Positions 24,243 to 33,364 of a stretch of 64,000 nt of DNA are shown here, piece by piece. Position numbers and translations under genes: made by a program. Source of the DNA: Variovorax sp. J22P240 (lineage in GTDB: Bacteria; Pseudomonadota; Gammaproteobacteria; Burkholderiales; Burkholderiaceae_C); the NCBI RefSeq assembly GCF_030316855.1, contig NZ_JASZYR010000001.1:1-64000 (forward strand), read 5' to 3'. The first letter of the stretch is position 1. Each line of letters opens with the position of its first letter. The notes below the pieces were generated by a model. The model was given only the letters and a program-made list of their open reading frames with translations. It was not told where the DNA came from and ran no database searches.

Positions 24243-25646
24243 TCAACGCGGACGCGCAACGGGCGCCGTACTGTCGACGGCCGGCCTGCCGTCGAGCGCC
24301 AGGGTGGCGTTGAGCGCCAGCAGGTCGTCGGCCGTCAGCGTGCCATTCGCCTGACGCAGGCGCAGGTCGCCCAGCAGCACGTTGTAGCGTGCCAGCGCCA
24401 GGTCCCGTTTGGTCTGGAACAGCTGGCTCTGCGAATTGAGGACGTCGATGTTGATGCGCACACCGACCTGGTAACCCAGGCGGTTGGCGTCCAGCGCCAC
24501 CTGGCTCGATGCTTCCGCGGCCTCGAGCGCCTTGACCTGGCTGGCGCCCGACACCAGCCCGAGGTAGGCGGCGCGGGTCGACACCGAGACGCTGCGCCGC
24601 GTGTTGTCGAGTGCGGAACGCGACTGGTCCTCGAGCGCCAGTGTTTCTCTCACCCGGTTCTCGGTTGCGAAACCCGCGAACAAGGGCAGGTTGAAGACCA
24701 CGCCGATGCTGGCCGCGCGCACCCGCACCTTGCCAGTCGAGATGCTGGTGGTGGTGCCCTGCGGATTGTTGGTGGCGTTGTAGCCCAGCTGCGCGTCGAG
24801 CGTGGGCTTGTGCCCGGCCTCGGCCTTGCGCACCTCCAACTCCGCGACCTCCACCCCGAGGGCCGCCTGCACGATGGCTGGATGTCCGGCCTCGGCCTGC
24901 GCGAGCCAGACATCCACGTCGCGCGGCATCAGAACGGGCAGCACGACGGGGGCCGCGAGCGGCGTCGGCACGCTGCCAGCCTGCCCGACGAGTTGGTCGA
25001 GGACGATCTTTTTCACCTGCAGATCGTTCTCGGCGGCGATCTCCTGTGCCACGACGAGATCGAAGCGCGCCTGAGCCTCGCGCGTGTCGGTGATGGTCGA
25101 GGTGCCGACTTCGAAATTGCGCTTGGCGGAGGCGAGTTGTTCGGCGACGCCGATCTTCTGCGCCCGCACCAGCGCCAGGCTGTCCTGGCTCGCAAGCACG
25201 TCGAAGTAGGCCTGGCTCACGCGCACGACCAAGTCCTGCTCGGCCAAGGTCAACTGCGCTCGGGCGATCTCCTGCTGCCGCTTGCCCTGCTGGTAGGCCG
25301 CCCAGTTGGCGGGTCGATACAAGGGCTGGGTCGCATTGATGCCCGCGTTCTGTGCGTTGAAGCCGCGCGAGAGCGAGTTGTTGTCGGTCGTCAGATCCTG
25401 ATCGGTGTAAGAGGCACCTGCCGTGACACCCACCGCCGGCAGCACACCTGCGCGTGCCTGCGCCGCCCTGGCCACGCTGGCCTCGTACTGGGCTCGCGCA
25501 CCCTGGTAGACCGCGTCATAGCCTTGCGCCAGACGGTAGAGATCGACCAGGCTCTGTGCCTCGGCAGGCGCAGCGGCGAGCGCCAGCAGCAGCGCCATCA
25601 GCGCAGTCTTCGATGTAGCGTGGCAGCGTGACAGATCGTGACGCAT
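24243..25646 (-). CDS. TolC-family outer membrane channel of the type I secretion locus
   Basis: A ~467-residue TolC-type protein with signal peptide (ALMALLLALAAAPAEAQ). The two internal repeats with coiled-coil alpha-barrel segments are clear (LVDLYRLAQGYDAVYQGARAQYEASVARAAQARAG, then QEIARAQLTLAEQDLVVRVSQAYFDVLASQDSL, and RAAYLGLVSGASQVKALEAAEASSQVALDANRLGYQVG). The start at 25646 gives a proper signal peptide and a good Shine-Dalgarno (GGGGAAC). It is divergent from the RTX gene and completes the ABC-adaptor-channel trio. Its upstream region carries the duplicated leader with small ORF 1. Confidence 0.88.
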   Translation of the reverse strand: MRHDLSRCHATSKTALMALLLALAAAPAEAQSLVDLYRLAQGYDAVYQGARAQYEASVARAAQARAGVLPAVGVTAGASYTDQDLTTDNNSLSRGFNAQNAGINATQPLYRPANWAAYQQGKRQQEIARAQLTLAEQDLVVRVSQAYFDVLASQDSLALVRAQKIGVAEQLASAKRNFEVGTSTITDTREAQARFDLVVAQEIAAENDLQVKKIVLDQLVGQAGSVPTPLAAPVVLPVLMPRDVDVWLAQAEAGHPAIVQAALGVEVAELEVRKAEAGHKPTLDAQLGYNATNNPQGTTTSISTGKVRVRAASIGVVFNLPLFAGFATENRVRETLALEDQSRSALDNTRRSVSVSTRAAYLGLVSGASQVKALEAAEASSQVALDANRLGYQVGVRINIDVLNSQSQLFQTKRDLALARYNVLLGDLRLRQANGTLTADDLLALNATLALDGRPAVDSTAPVARPR

Positions 25647-25778
25647 GGATACGTTCCCCGTAAGTTGATGACGATGACGCGCGCAAGAACGACTGCACAA
25701 CTCGGCTACGCCGGGTCATGAACACTTGCTGTCTTGAGGCGCAGGCGACTGCACACCTTCAGGAGAAGGCGTTGCCGC

Positions 25779-26111
25779 TCGATGGCGCTATTGACGAAGC
25801 TTGTGCCTTCGCCCATGCAGGCAACGCAGGGCCGCAGCCTGCGAGGGGTCGGGCGGTGGCGGGAAAACCTGGCGGGACCGCTGGGTCCGCAAAGGCGGAC
25901 GCCAGCCGGATGCGATTCGGGAAAGGTCTTTCGACGACTGCATTTTTCATCTCCTCCGGACATTGATCTTCTCTGGACCGATGTCGGCTCGCCGACGGTG
26001 TTCTGCGCGCGCAGGCGACCGGCGGTGGTCGAGTGCCGCATTGCTTTACGCAACCAGCGGTGTCGAATGTATGGGAAGGTTAATCGGAATAGCAAACCTT
26101 TTTTCTTACCG
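25779..26111 (-). repeat. Duplicated leader region, copy 1 (upstream of the tolC-like gene)
   Basis: This ~330 bp segment is paralogous to 38626-38931 in the same orientation. The match is strongest at 25950-26110. Shared elements are the AAGGTT-N13-AACCTT dyad at 26076-26100, the tract GCTTTACGCAACCAGCGGT, the hairpin GTCGGC-TC-GCCGAC, and the GGAGGAG ribosome binding site of the small ORF. Both copies lie upstream of minus-strand genes: the tolC-like gene here, a response regulator there. Confidence 0.7.
25788..25943 (-). CDS. Small basic protein, copy 1 of an unannotated paralogous pair
   Basis: A 51-residue protein starting at ATG 25943 behind a strong Shine-Dalgarno (GGAGGAG). It begins MQSSK and ends ALRCLHGRRHKLRQ, just before TAG. 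The paralogue at 38635-38766 begins MHSSK and ends ALRYLRGRRHKLRL; its length differs by eight codons (24 bases), so the frame is kept. A longer overlapping frame upstream is not conserved between copies, which supports this start. It lies 141 bases upstream of the tolC-like gene and may be a leader peptide or an independent small protein. No family recognised. Confidence 0.5.
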   Translation of the reverse strand: MQSSKDLSRIASGWRPPLRTQRSRQVFPPPPDPSQAAALRCLHGRRHKLRQ

Positions 26112-26171
26112 ATTCACGATCGCTCCAGCCATTGCCCCTATGGCGAACTATCACGGAAGTACTACCAATCA

Positions 26172-26188
26172 CTTAAGGAGATCTTAAG
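26172..26188 (+). promoter_or_regulatory. CTTAA-N6-CTTAA direct repeat upstream of the RTX gene
   Basis: CTTAAGGAGATCTTAAG lies about 80 bases upstream of the RTX start. An 11-base-period direct repeat is typical for OmpR-family regulators and this one matches the classical PmrA box. Two such regulators are encoded nearby (37773-38456 and 40341-41018). The sequence is also an inverted repeat of CTTAAG. Confidence 0.55.
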
Positions 26189-26265
26189 AGTCGGCATTGA
26201 GACTGTCTGTGGCGTAAGTAACGCTTTCGAACCATCGGAAACAACCACCCCAGAGGAGACGCAAC

Positions 26266-29200
26266 ATGTCAGTGACCGTCAATCAAGCAGACCTTGAGTT
26301 CATCCTCGCGCAGATCAAGATCGCGGAGGATCACGCGGCGGGGCAGCCGCTGTTCGGGCCCAATGGCCTGGTGCCGGCGTACAACCTCAGCTATGGCCTG
26401 CGGACGGTGGATGGCACTTACAACAACCTGCTGCACGAGACTTGGGGGGCGGCGGATCAGCAATTCCCGTCGCTGATGGATCCGGTGTACCGGCCCGCCG
26501 ATGGCACGCCGTTCGATCCGGACGGTCCCGGGCCCGCGCCCTCCTTGCCGACGGCGCCGAACTACAACCCGAGCAACAACCCGAACTCGCTCGTCTTCGA
26601 CTCGAGCCTGCGGACCATCTCCAACCTGCTCGTCGACCAGACCCTGGGCAACCCGGCTGCGATCCTGACCGCCCTGGAGCGCGCGGGCTCGGCCAACGCC
26701 ATGGCCGATCTCGCGGCCGTCACCGCCATCTACGAGACCTTCAAGCCCGCCTCCGACACCGAATACCAGGCCCGTGTCGTGGCGCAGAACGCCCGCGCCG
26801 CCGCGGAAGAACTCGGTGACGGCGATCCCGCCACGCCTCCGAGCGCGGAGGAACAGGCCGCCCTCGATGCGTCGGTCGCCGCGGATGCTGCTCACGCGCT
26901 GACGGTCACTGCATTGGAAGCCGCCCGCGTGATTCGCGACGCCGCCGTCGAACCCTTCGGCATCGTGATGGAAGGCGACAACGTCAGCCTGCCCAACGTG
27001 TCGCCGGACGGGGGCCTTTCGGCTTCGTTCAACTCATGGTTCACGCTGTTCGGCCAGTTCTTCGACCACGGCCTCGACCTGGTCAACAAGGGCGGCAGCG
27101 GCACGGTCTTCATTCCGCTGCAACCGGACGATCCCCTCTACGTCCCGGGCAGCCAGACCAACTTCATGGTGCTGACGCGCGCCACCGTGTCCGCGGGAAC
27201 CGACGGCATCATGGGCACGGCAGACGACGTCGGCCCGGTGAACACCACCACCTCCTTCGTCGACCAGAACCAGACCTACACCTCGCATTCCTCGCATCAG
27301 GTGTTCCTGCGCCAGTACACGCCGACCGGCCCCGGCGGCGCGCCGGTCGCGACCGGCAAGCTGATCGAAGGCGGCAACGGCGGCATGGCGACATGGGGCG
27401 AAGTCAAGACGCAAGCCTTGCTTCTGGGCATCGAGCTGACGGACTTCGACGTGGGCAGTGTGCCCTTGCTCCGGACGGATCAGTACGGCAACTTCATTCC
27501 CGATCCCCTGACCGGGTTCGCACAGGTCATCACAGGCATCGGAGCCGACGGCATTCCGAACACGGCGGATGACACCGTCGTCTCCGGAACGCCAGACAAC
27601 CCCGTCAACCCGACGACCGCACTCGCGCTTCGCACCGGCCACGCGTTCCTGGCCGACATCGCGCACGAAGCAGTGCCGATCGGCAAGATCGCCGATGGCG
27701 ACATCACGATCGGCCTGGCCAATCCGGGCAACGGCGATACCGAGTACGACAACGAACTGCTCGACGCCCACTTCATCGCCGGCGATGGCCGCGTGAACGA
27801 GAACATCGGCCTGACCGCCGTCCACCATGTCTTCCATGCCGAGCACAACCGCATGGTCGATGTCAACAAGGAGGTCATCCTGGGCACCGGGGATCTGGCC
27901 TTCATCAACGAGTGGCTGGCTGTCGATGTCGCAGCGGTGCCCACAACCGAGGCACAGATAAACGCCCTGGTCTGGGACGGCGAGCGCCTGTTCCAGTCCG
28001 CCAAGTTCACGACCGAGATGCAGTACCAGCATCTTGTGTTCGAGGAGTTCGCGCGAAAGATCCAGCCACAGATCAACCCCTTCGTCGTGCCGGATGGCTT
28101 CGACGTCACGATCGACCCGTCGATCGTTGCCGAGTTCGCGCATGTGGTGTACCGCTTCGGCCACTCGATGCTCACCGAGTCGATCGATCGCCTCGATCCG
28201 AATTTCAACGGGGATGACATCGGGTTGATCCAGGGCTTCCTCAATCCGGTCGCGTTCGACTCCGTGAACGGCGTCGCGCATGGGGTCACCGACGACATCG
28301 CCGCCGGCGCGATCATCCGCGGCATGACGCGCCAGGTCGGCAACGAGATCGACGAGTTCGTGACCAGCGCGCTGCGCAACAACCTGCTCGGACTGCCGCT
28401 CGACCTGGCGACCATCAATCTGGCGCGGGGCCGCGACACCGGGGTGCCATCGCTCAACGCCGCCCGGACCCAGTTCTACAACGCCACCAACAACGCCGCG
28501 GAGCTGAGGCCCTACGACAGCTGGGTCGACTTTGCCGGCAACCTCAAGCACGAGGCGTCGATCATCAATTTCATCGCAGCCTACGGCACGCATGCATTGA
28601 TCACCGGCCAGACCACCATCGAAGGCAAGCGGGACGCGGCACTCACCATCATCACCGGCGTGTCGGTCGGTGGCCTCGTAGTTCCGGTGGACGCCGAGGA
28701 CTTCCTCAACGGCACGGGTGCATACGGTGCCGCCGGCGCACGCGGCGGACTCGACACCGTCGACCTGTGGATCGGCGGCCTCGCCGAGAAGATTCTTCCG
28801 TTCGGCGGCATGCTTGGCTCCACGTTCAACTTCGTGTTCGAACAGCAGATGGAGAACCTGCAGAACGGTGACCGCTTCTATTACCTGCAGCGACTCGACG
28901 GCCTGCACCTGTTCGGCGAGATGGAGAACAACTCGTTCGCCGAGATGATCATGACCAACACGAACGCGACGCACCTGCCGTCGGACGTGTTCTCGACGCC
29001 AGGCTTGATCCTCGAAATGGATCGGACCAAGCAGTACAACCCATTCCCTGAAATCCCCGGACTTGAAACCGCTGGCGCGGACGGCATCCTCGTCGATGAC
29101 CCGACCACGGCAATCGATGAATCGGCCGACAACGTGTTTTCTGGCGACCCGACCGGCGGCGGCATCCTGACGCCGCTGGTGGTCCGCAACAATCCTGCGA

Positions 29201-32200
29201 CGAGTGGCCCGGACACCAACTACCTGAGGTACACGGGCGACCAGCACGTCGTGCTGGGCGGCACCGACAACGCCGACATCATCATCGCGAGCGAGGGCGA
29301 CGACACGATCCACGGCGACGGCGGCAACGACAACCTCGAAGGCGGCGCCGGCAACGACATCATCAACGCCGGCGACGGCGACGACATCGTTCGGGATCTC
29401 GGCGGCGACGACAACATCAAGGCCGGCTCGGGCAATGACGTGGTGCATGGCGGCCCCGGCCTCGACCTGATCATGGGCGGCGACGGCCAGGACTTCATCG
29501 TCCTGGGCACCGACGCGGGCTCCGAAGTCTTCGCGGGCCAAGGCAACGACTTCATCCTCGGCAGCAAGAACGCCGAGCGCATTCTCGGCAACGAGGGCGA
29601 CGACTGGATCGAGACCGGCACCTTCGACGGCGCGCCCGGCGACAGCTTCGACGAAATCTTCGCGGCCGACAGCATCGTGGGCCACGACGTGTTCCTGGGC
29701 GATGGCGGCTTCGACGAGTTCATCGCCGAGGGCGGTGACGACATCATGGTGGGAAGCCCCGGCCGCGGGAAGCTGGCCGGCATGTCGGGCTGGGACTGGG
29801 TGACCTACAAGGACAACACCTTCGGCGTGGATGCCGATCTGACCCGTGCCATCGTGTTCGACGAGAACCCGAACCCGCCGCAAAACGGCACGCTCGACGG
29901 TTATGAGTCGGTCGAAGGCCTCTCGGGCTCGCGCTTCAACGACGTGCTGACCGGCGCCGACACCATCACCGAAGAGCGTCTTCCCTTTGCGCAGGGCGGC
30001 ACAGAAGGCTTCACCGGCAGCCGGCTCGACGGGGCAGGCATCGCGCGCATCGCCGGCCTGCAAGCCGTGCTGGGCACGGGCGTCACCAGCTACATCGCCG
30101 GCGACATCATCCTGGGCGGCGACGGCAGCGACATCATGATGGGCCGCGGCGGCGACGACATCATCGACGGCGACAAGTGGCTGGATGTGCAGATCGGCGT
30201 CTTCGCGACCGACGACCCCAACCACACCGGAACGCCCACGGCGTTGCACAACAGCATGAAGACGCTGGTCAACGCCATGTTCGCGGGGCAGATCAACCCC
30301 GGCCAGTTGGCGATTGTGCGCACCATCCGCACGGACGCCACGGCGGGCGACACCGACACGGTACGCTACCTAGGCCCGCTGTCCAACTACGCATTCGGCA
30401 CGGACGCGGACGGCAGGCTGACGGTGACTGACGTATCAGCCGACCCGATCGAAGGCACTGACACGCTGAGCAACATCGAACGCCTGCAGTTCACCGACGC
30501 CGTGCTCGGCATCGTGACCGGCACCAACGGCCCTGACACGCTCACCGGCACCGCCGGCGATGACCTCTTGCTGGGCCTGGGCGGCAACGACACCCTGAAC
30601 GGACTGGCGGGCAACGACGTGCTGGTCGGCGGCGCGGGCACCGACACGCTCAACGGCGGCCTGGGCAACGACACCTACGTCTTCGGCCTCGCGGATGGCA
30701 ACGACACCATCAACGAACCCGTCAACGCGACGAGCGGCGGCGACGCTGACCGCATCGTGATCCAGGCGGCTGGCACGGCGCTCACCGGCCTTAATGCGCA
30801 GGACAACAACACCAACACGGCCAACGGCAGCCTGGTGGTCAACTTCAACGGCCAGTCGGTCACCGTTGCCGGCCACTTCACCGGCGGCAACGCGCAGACC
30901 GGTGTGGAGCGCATCAACTTCAACGACGGCAGCTTCGCGGGCTACCTGCTGGGTGTGGACGACTACATCATCAGCCGGCAAGACCCGACGGGCGGCTCGC
31001 GCACGCTGGACTTCTCCGCCTCGACGGTGAACAACTTCATTGTCGGCGAGCAGGGCACCAGTGACGTCATCACCGGCGGCAGCGGCAACGACCTGATCTT
31101 CGGCGGTACCGGCGACAACCAGCTCAACGGCGGCCTGGGCGACGACCTGCTGGTGGGTGGCTCCGGTGCCGGCGACAACGACGTGCTCGACGGCGGCCTC
31201 GATGCCGACACGATGGTCGGCCTGAACGGCAACGACACCTACATCGTGGACGACGTGGCCGACGTGGTGGTCGAGGCGCTGGCGCAGGGCACGGACGAAG
31301 TCCAGACGGAACTGGCCGCTTACTCGCTCGAACTCATCGCCAACGTGGAGAACCTCACCTACACCGGCATCGACGCAGACCAGTTCGTCGGCACCGGCAA
31401 CACGCTCAACAACGTCATCAGCGGCGGCGACCTGGCCGACACCCTCAGCGGGCTCGGCGGCAACGACACGCTCAATGGCGGCATCGGTGCCGACATCCTG
31501 GATGGCGGCGACGGCAATGACACGCTCAACGCCGGCGATGACGACGACACGCTGCTGGGCGGCATCGGCAACGACACGCTGAACGGGGGTGACGGCAACG
31601 ACACACTGGACGGCGGAGTCGGCAACGACGCGATGAACGGCGGCGCAGGCGACGACACCTTCCTCGTGGACAGTGCAACCGACACCGTCATCGAGGGTGG
31701 AGGCGGCGGCACCGACACCGTGCAGTCGACCATCACCTACACCATCACCGACATCGACGTCGAGAACCTCACCTTGCTCGGCACCGGCAACATCAACGGT
31801 ACCGGCAACGGGGCGGCCAACGTGCTCACCGGCAACGCCGGAAACAACGTCCTCACAGGCGGTGGCGGCAGCGACACCGCGAGTTATGCCACTGCGACTG
31901 CGGGCGTTACGGTGTCACTGGCCATTGCTGGCGCCCAGGCGACCGGTGGGGCGGGCACCGACACGCTCGCGACCATCGAGAACCTGTTGGGCAGCGCGTT
32001 CAACGACACGCTCACCGGCAGCGGGACCGCAGGCACCGGCATCGTCAATCTGCTGAGCGGTGGCGCGGGCAACGACACGCTGGGCGTCACGATCGACAAC
32101 GTGCGCGACACACTCGATGGCGGCGCCGGCACCGACACGGCCAACTACACGGCCTACGCGGCAGCACTGACGGTGAACCTGGGAGGCGCGGCGCCGATCG

Positions 32201-33294
32201 TCGTCACAGGCTCTGGCAACAATGCGGCCAACTCCGACGTCCTGGTGGGGATCGAGAACTTCACCGGTGGTGGTGGAGGCGACACGATCACCGGCAGCAC
32301 GGCCAACAACGTGCTGAACGGCGGCGGTGGCAATGACACCATCAACTACGCGATCGGGGGCGGTGCCGACACCATCGACGGCGGCGCCGGAACGGACACG
32401 CTGAACATCACCGGCGTGGGCAACAACGACGTGCTGGATGTGGTGCTCACGGGCACGACCATCACCTCCATGGAAGGTGGCACGGTTACGGGCGTCGAGT
32501 CGGTCATCGCCAACCTCGGCGGCGCGGCCGACACGCTGTCCTACGGCGCGACCACGACGGCGGTCACCGTCAACCTCTCGGGTGCGGTGGATACGGCAAC
32601 GGGCTTCACCTCCATTGCCAGCATCCTCAACATCACCGGCGGTGCCGGCAACGACAACCTGACCGGTGATGCCGGCGCCAACACGCTCAACGGCGGTGCG
32701 GGCACCGACACCATCAACGGTGGGGCCGGCGGCGACATTCTCATCGGCGGCATCGGCGCGGACACCATCAACTCGGGTGCGGCGAACGACAACGTGCAGG
32801 ACATCTTCCGGTTCAGCGCGACGACCGAGTTCGGCGACGTTGTCACCAACTTCGACGCCGACGGCGCTGCGGGTGTGGACGACCGCATCGAGTTCACCGG
32901 CGCGCTCAACACGGCCTGGGACGACGGCAACAACAACGACGCCTTCCTGTTCTCCTCGGGTAACGGGGCTGCCGGCACGATCAATGTCACGGTCGGGCAA
33001 GGCAACGGCGACGTCGAGGCACTGTTGCTCACGGGCGCCGGCGGTGAAGGCGTGACGACGGCGAACCTTGGCAACGCGGCGCTGGTGGCAACGGCATTCA
33101 ACAACGAGTTCGCCATCACCGCAGCCAACGGCGAGGACGCGTTGCTGGTCGTCAACGACACCAACGGCAACAGCTTCAGCCTCTGGCAGTGGACCCAGGC
33201 CGGCGGTGGGGAGGTGTCGGCAGCTGAGCTGACCCTGATCGGTACCTTCACGGCCAATGCCACGGTGACGGCGGACAACTTCGACTTCGTCTGA
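26266..33294 (+). CDS. Giant secreted haem peroxidase with RTX repeats (peroxicin type)
   Basis: A 2342-residue protein without an N-terminal signal peptide. Residues of about 230-930 form an animal-type haem peroxidase domain. FGQFFDHGLDL carries the distal His268 with the Asp next to it, HAEHNRMVD is the conserved peroxidase helix, and YRFGHSML carries the proximal His633. From about residue 985 to 2200 there are many glycine/aspartate nonapeptides (GGxGxDxx), which bind calcium and fold after export. The C-terminus ends in NFDFV and should hold the type I export signal. Genes for the ABC exporter and adaptor follow, and the tolC-like gene is divergent. Substrate unknown; oxidative attack on competitors or polymers is inference. 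Confidence 0.9.
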   Translation: MSVTVNQADLEFILAQIKIAEDHAAGQPLFGPNGLVPAYNLSYGLRTVDGTYNNLLHETWGAADQQFPSLMDPVYRPADGTPFDPDGPGPAPSLPTAPNYNPSNNPNSLVFDSSLRTISNLLVDQTLGNPAAILTALERAGSANAMADLAAVTAIYETFKPASDTEYQARVVAQNARAAAEELGDGDPATPPSAEEQAALDASVAADAAHALTVTALEAARVIRDAAVEPFGIVMEGDNVSLPNVSPDGGLSASFNSWFTLFGQFFDHGLDLVNKGGSGTVFIPLQPDDPLYVPGSQTNFMVLTRATVSAGTDGIMGTADDVGPVNTTTSFVDQNQTYTSHSSHQVFLRQYTPTGPGGAPVATGKLIEGGNGGMATWGEVKTQALLLGIELTDFDVGSVPLLRTDQYGNFIPDPLTGFAQVITGIGADGIPNTADDTVVSGTPDNPVNPTTALALRTGHAFLADIAHEAVPIGKIADGDITIGLANPGNGDTEYDNELLDAHFIAGDGRVNENIGLTAVHHVFHAEHNRMVDVNKEVILGTGDLAFINEWLAVDVAAVPTTEAQINALVWDGERLFQSAKFTTEMQYQHLVFEEFARKIQPQINPFVVPDGFDVTIDPSIVAEFAHVVYRFGHSMLTESIDRLDPNFNGDDIGLIQGFLNPVAFDSVNGVAHGVTDDIAAGAIIRGMTRQVGNEIDEFVTSALRNNLLGLPLDLATINLARGRDTGVPSLNAARTQFYNATNNAAELRPYDSWVDFAGNLKHEASIINFIAAYGTHALITGQTTIEGKRDAALTIITGVSVGGLVVPVDAEDFLNGTGAYGAAGARGGLDTVDLWIGGLAEKILPFGGMLGSTFNFVFEQQMENLQNGDRFYYLQRLDGLHLFGEMENNSFAEMIMTNTNATHLPSDVFSTPGLILEMDRTKQYNPFPEIPGLETAGADGILVDDPTTAIDESADNVFSGDPTGGGILTPLVVRNNPATSGPDTNYLRYTGDQHVVLGGTDNADIIIASEGDDTIHGDGGNDNLEGGAGNDIINAGDGDDIVRDLGGDDNIKAGSGNDVVHGGPGLDLIMGGDGQDFIVLGTDAGSEVFAGQGNDFILGSKNAERILGNEGDDWIETGTFDGAPGDSFDEIFAADSIVGHDVFLGDGGFDEFIAEGGDDIMVGSPGRGKLAGMSGWDWVTYKDNTFGVDADLTRAIVFDENPNPPQNGTLDGYESVEGLSGSRFNDVLTGADTITEERLPFAQGGTEGFTGSRLDGAGIARIAGLQAVLGTGVTSYIAGDIILGGDGSDIMMGRGGDDIIDGDKWLDVQIGVFATDDPNHTGTPTALHNSMKTLVNAMFAGQINPGQLAIVRTIRTDATAGDTDTVRYLGPLSNYAFGTDADGRLTVTDVSADPIEGTDTLSNIERLQFTDAVLGIVTGTNGPDTLTGTAGDDLLLGLGGNDTLNGLAGNDVLVGGAGTDTLNGGLGNDTYVFGLADGNDTINEPVNATSGGDADRIVIQAAGTALTGLNAQDNNTNTANGSLVVNFNGQSVTVAGHFTGGNAQTGVERINFNDGSFAGYLLGVDDYIISRQDPTGGSRTLDFSASTVNNFIVGEQGTSDVITGGSGNDLIFGGTGDNQLNGGLGDDLLVGGSGAGDNDVLDGGLDADTMVGLNGNDTYIVDDVADVVVEALAQGTDEVQTELAAYSLELIANVENLTYTGIDADQFVGTGNTLNNVISGGDLADTLSGLGGNDTLNGGIGADILDGGDGNDTLNAGDDDDTLLGGIGNDTLNGGDGNDTLDGGVGNDAMNGGAGDDTFLVDSATDTVIEGGGGGTDTVQSTITYTITDIDVENLTLLGTGNINGTGNGAANVLTGNAGNNVLTGGGGSDTASYATATAGVTVSLAIAGAQATGGAGTDTLATIENLLGSAFNDTLTGSGTAGTGIVNLLSGGAGNDTLGVTIDNVRDTLDGGAGTDTANYTAYAAALTVNLGGAAPIVVTGSGNNAANSDVLVGIENFTGGGGGDTITGSTANNVLNGGGGNDTINYAIGGGADTIDGGAGTDTLNITGVGNNDVLDVVLTGTTITSMEGGTVTGVESVIANLGGAADTLSYGATTTAVTVNLSGAVDTATGFTSIASILNITGGAGNDNLTGDAGANTLNGGAGTDTINGGAGGDILIGGIGADTINSGAANDNVQDIFRFSATTEFGDVVTNFDADGAAGVDDRIEFTGALNTAWDDGNNNDAFLFSSGNGAAGTINVTVGQGNGDVEALLLTGAGGEGVTTANLGNAALVATAFNNEFAITAANGEDALLVVNDTNGNSFSLWQWTQAGGGEVSAAELTLIGTFTANATVTADNFDFV

Positions 33295-33314
33295 TCGGCA
33301 CCAAAACGAGGGAC

Positions 33315-33342
33315 GGGGCAGGGCGCGCGAGCGCCTTGCCCC
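33315..33342 (+). terminator. Intercistronic hairpin between RTX and exporter genes
   Basis: A 12-base-pair stem (GGGGCAGGGCGC with GCGCCTTGCCCC, one G-T pair) and GCGA loop, with no T-run. It likely lowers downstream expression or protects the RTX message rather than ending transcription fully. Confidence 0.5.
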
Positions 33343-33364
33343 GCGAACCGGAGGAGACGAAAAA

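Noticed and set aside
25706..26095. A 129-codon minus-strand frame in the leader upstream of the tolC-like gene
   Set aside because: The corresponding frame is shifted in the paralogous leader at 38626-38931, whereas the shorter SSK...GRRHKLR frame is kept, so the long frame is probably not translated.
27034..30249. A 1071-codon open frame on the minus strand opposite the RTX peroxidase
   Set aside because: It has no recognisable domain and lies antisense to a clear gene. The repeats and GC-rich third positions of the RTX gene keep the opposite strand open.
29220..32900. Dense short tandem repeats that could suggest a CRISPR or satellite array
   Set aside because: They are in-frame GGxGxD calcium-binding nonapeptide codons of the RTX protein, without uniform spacers.
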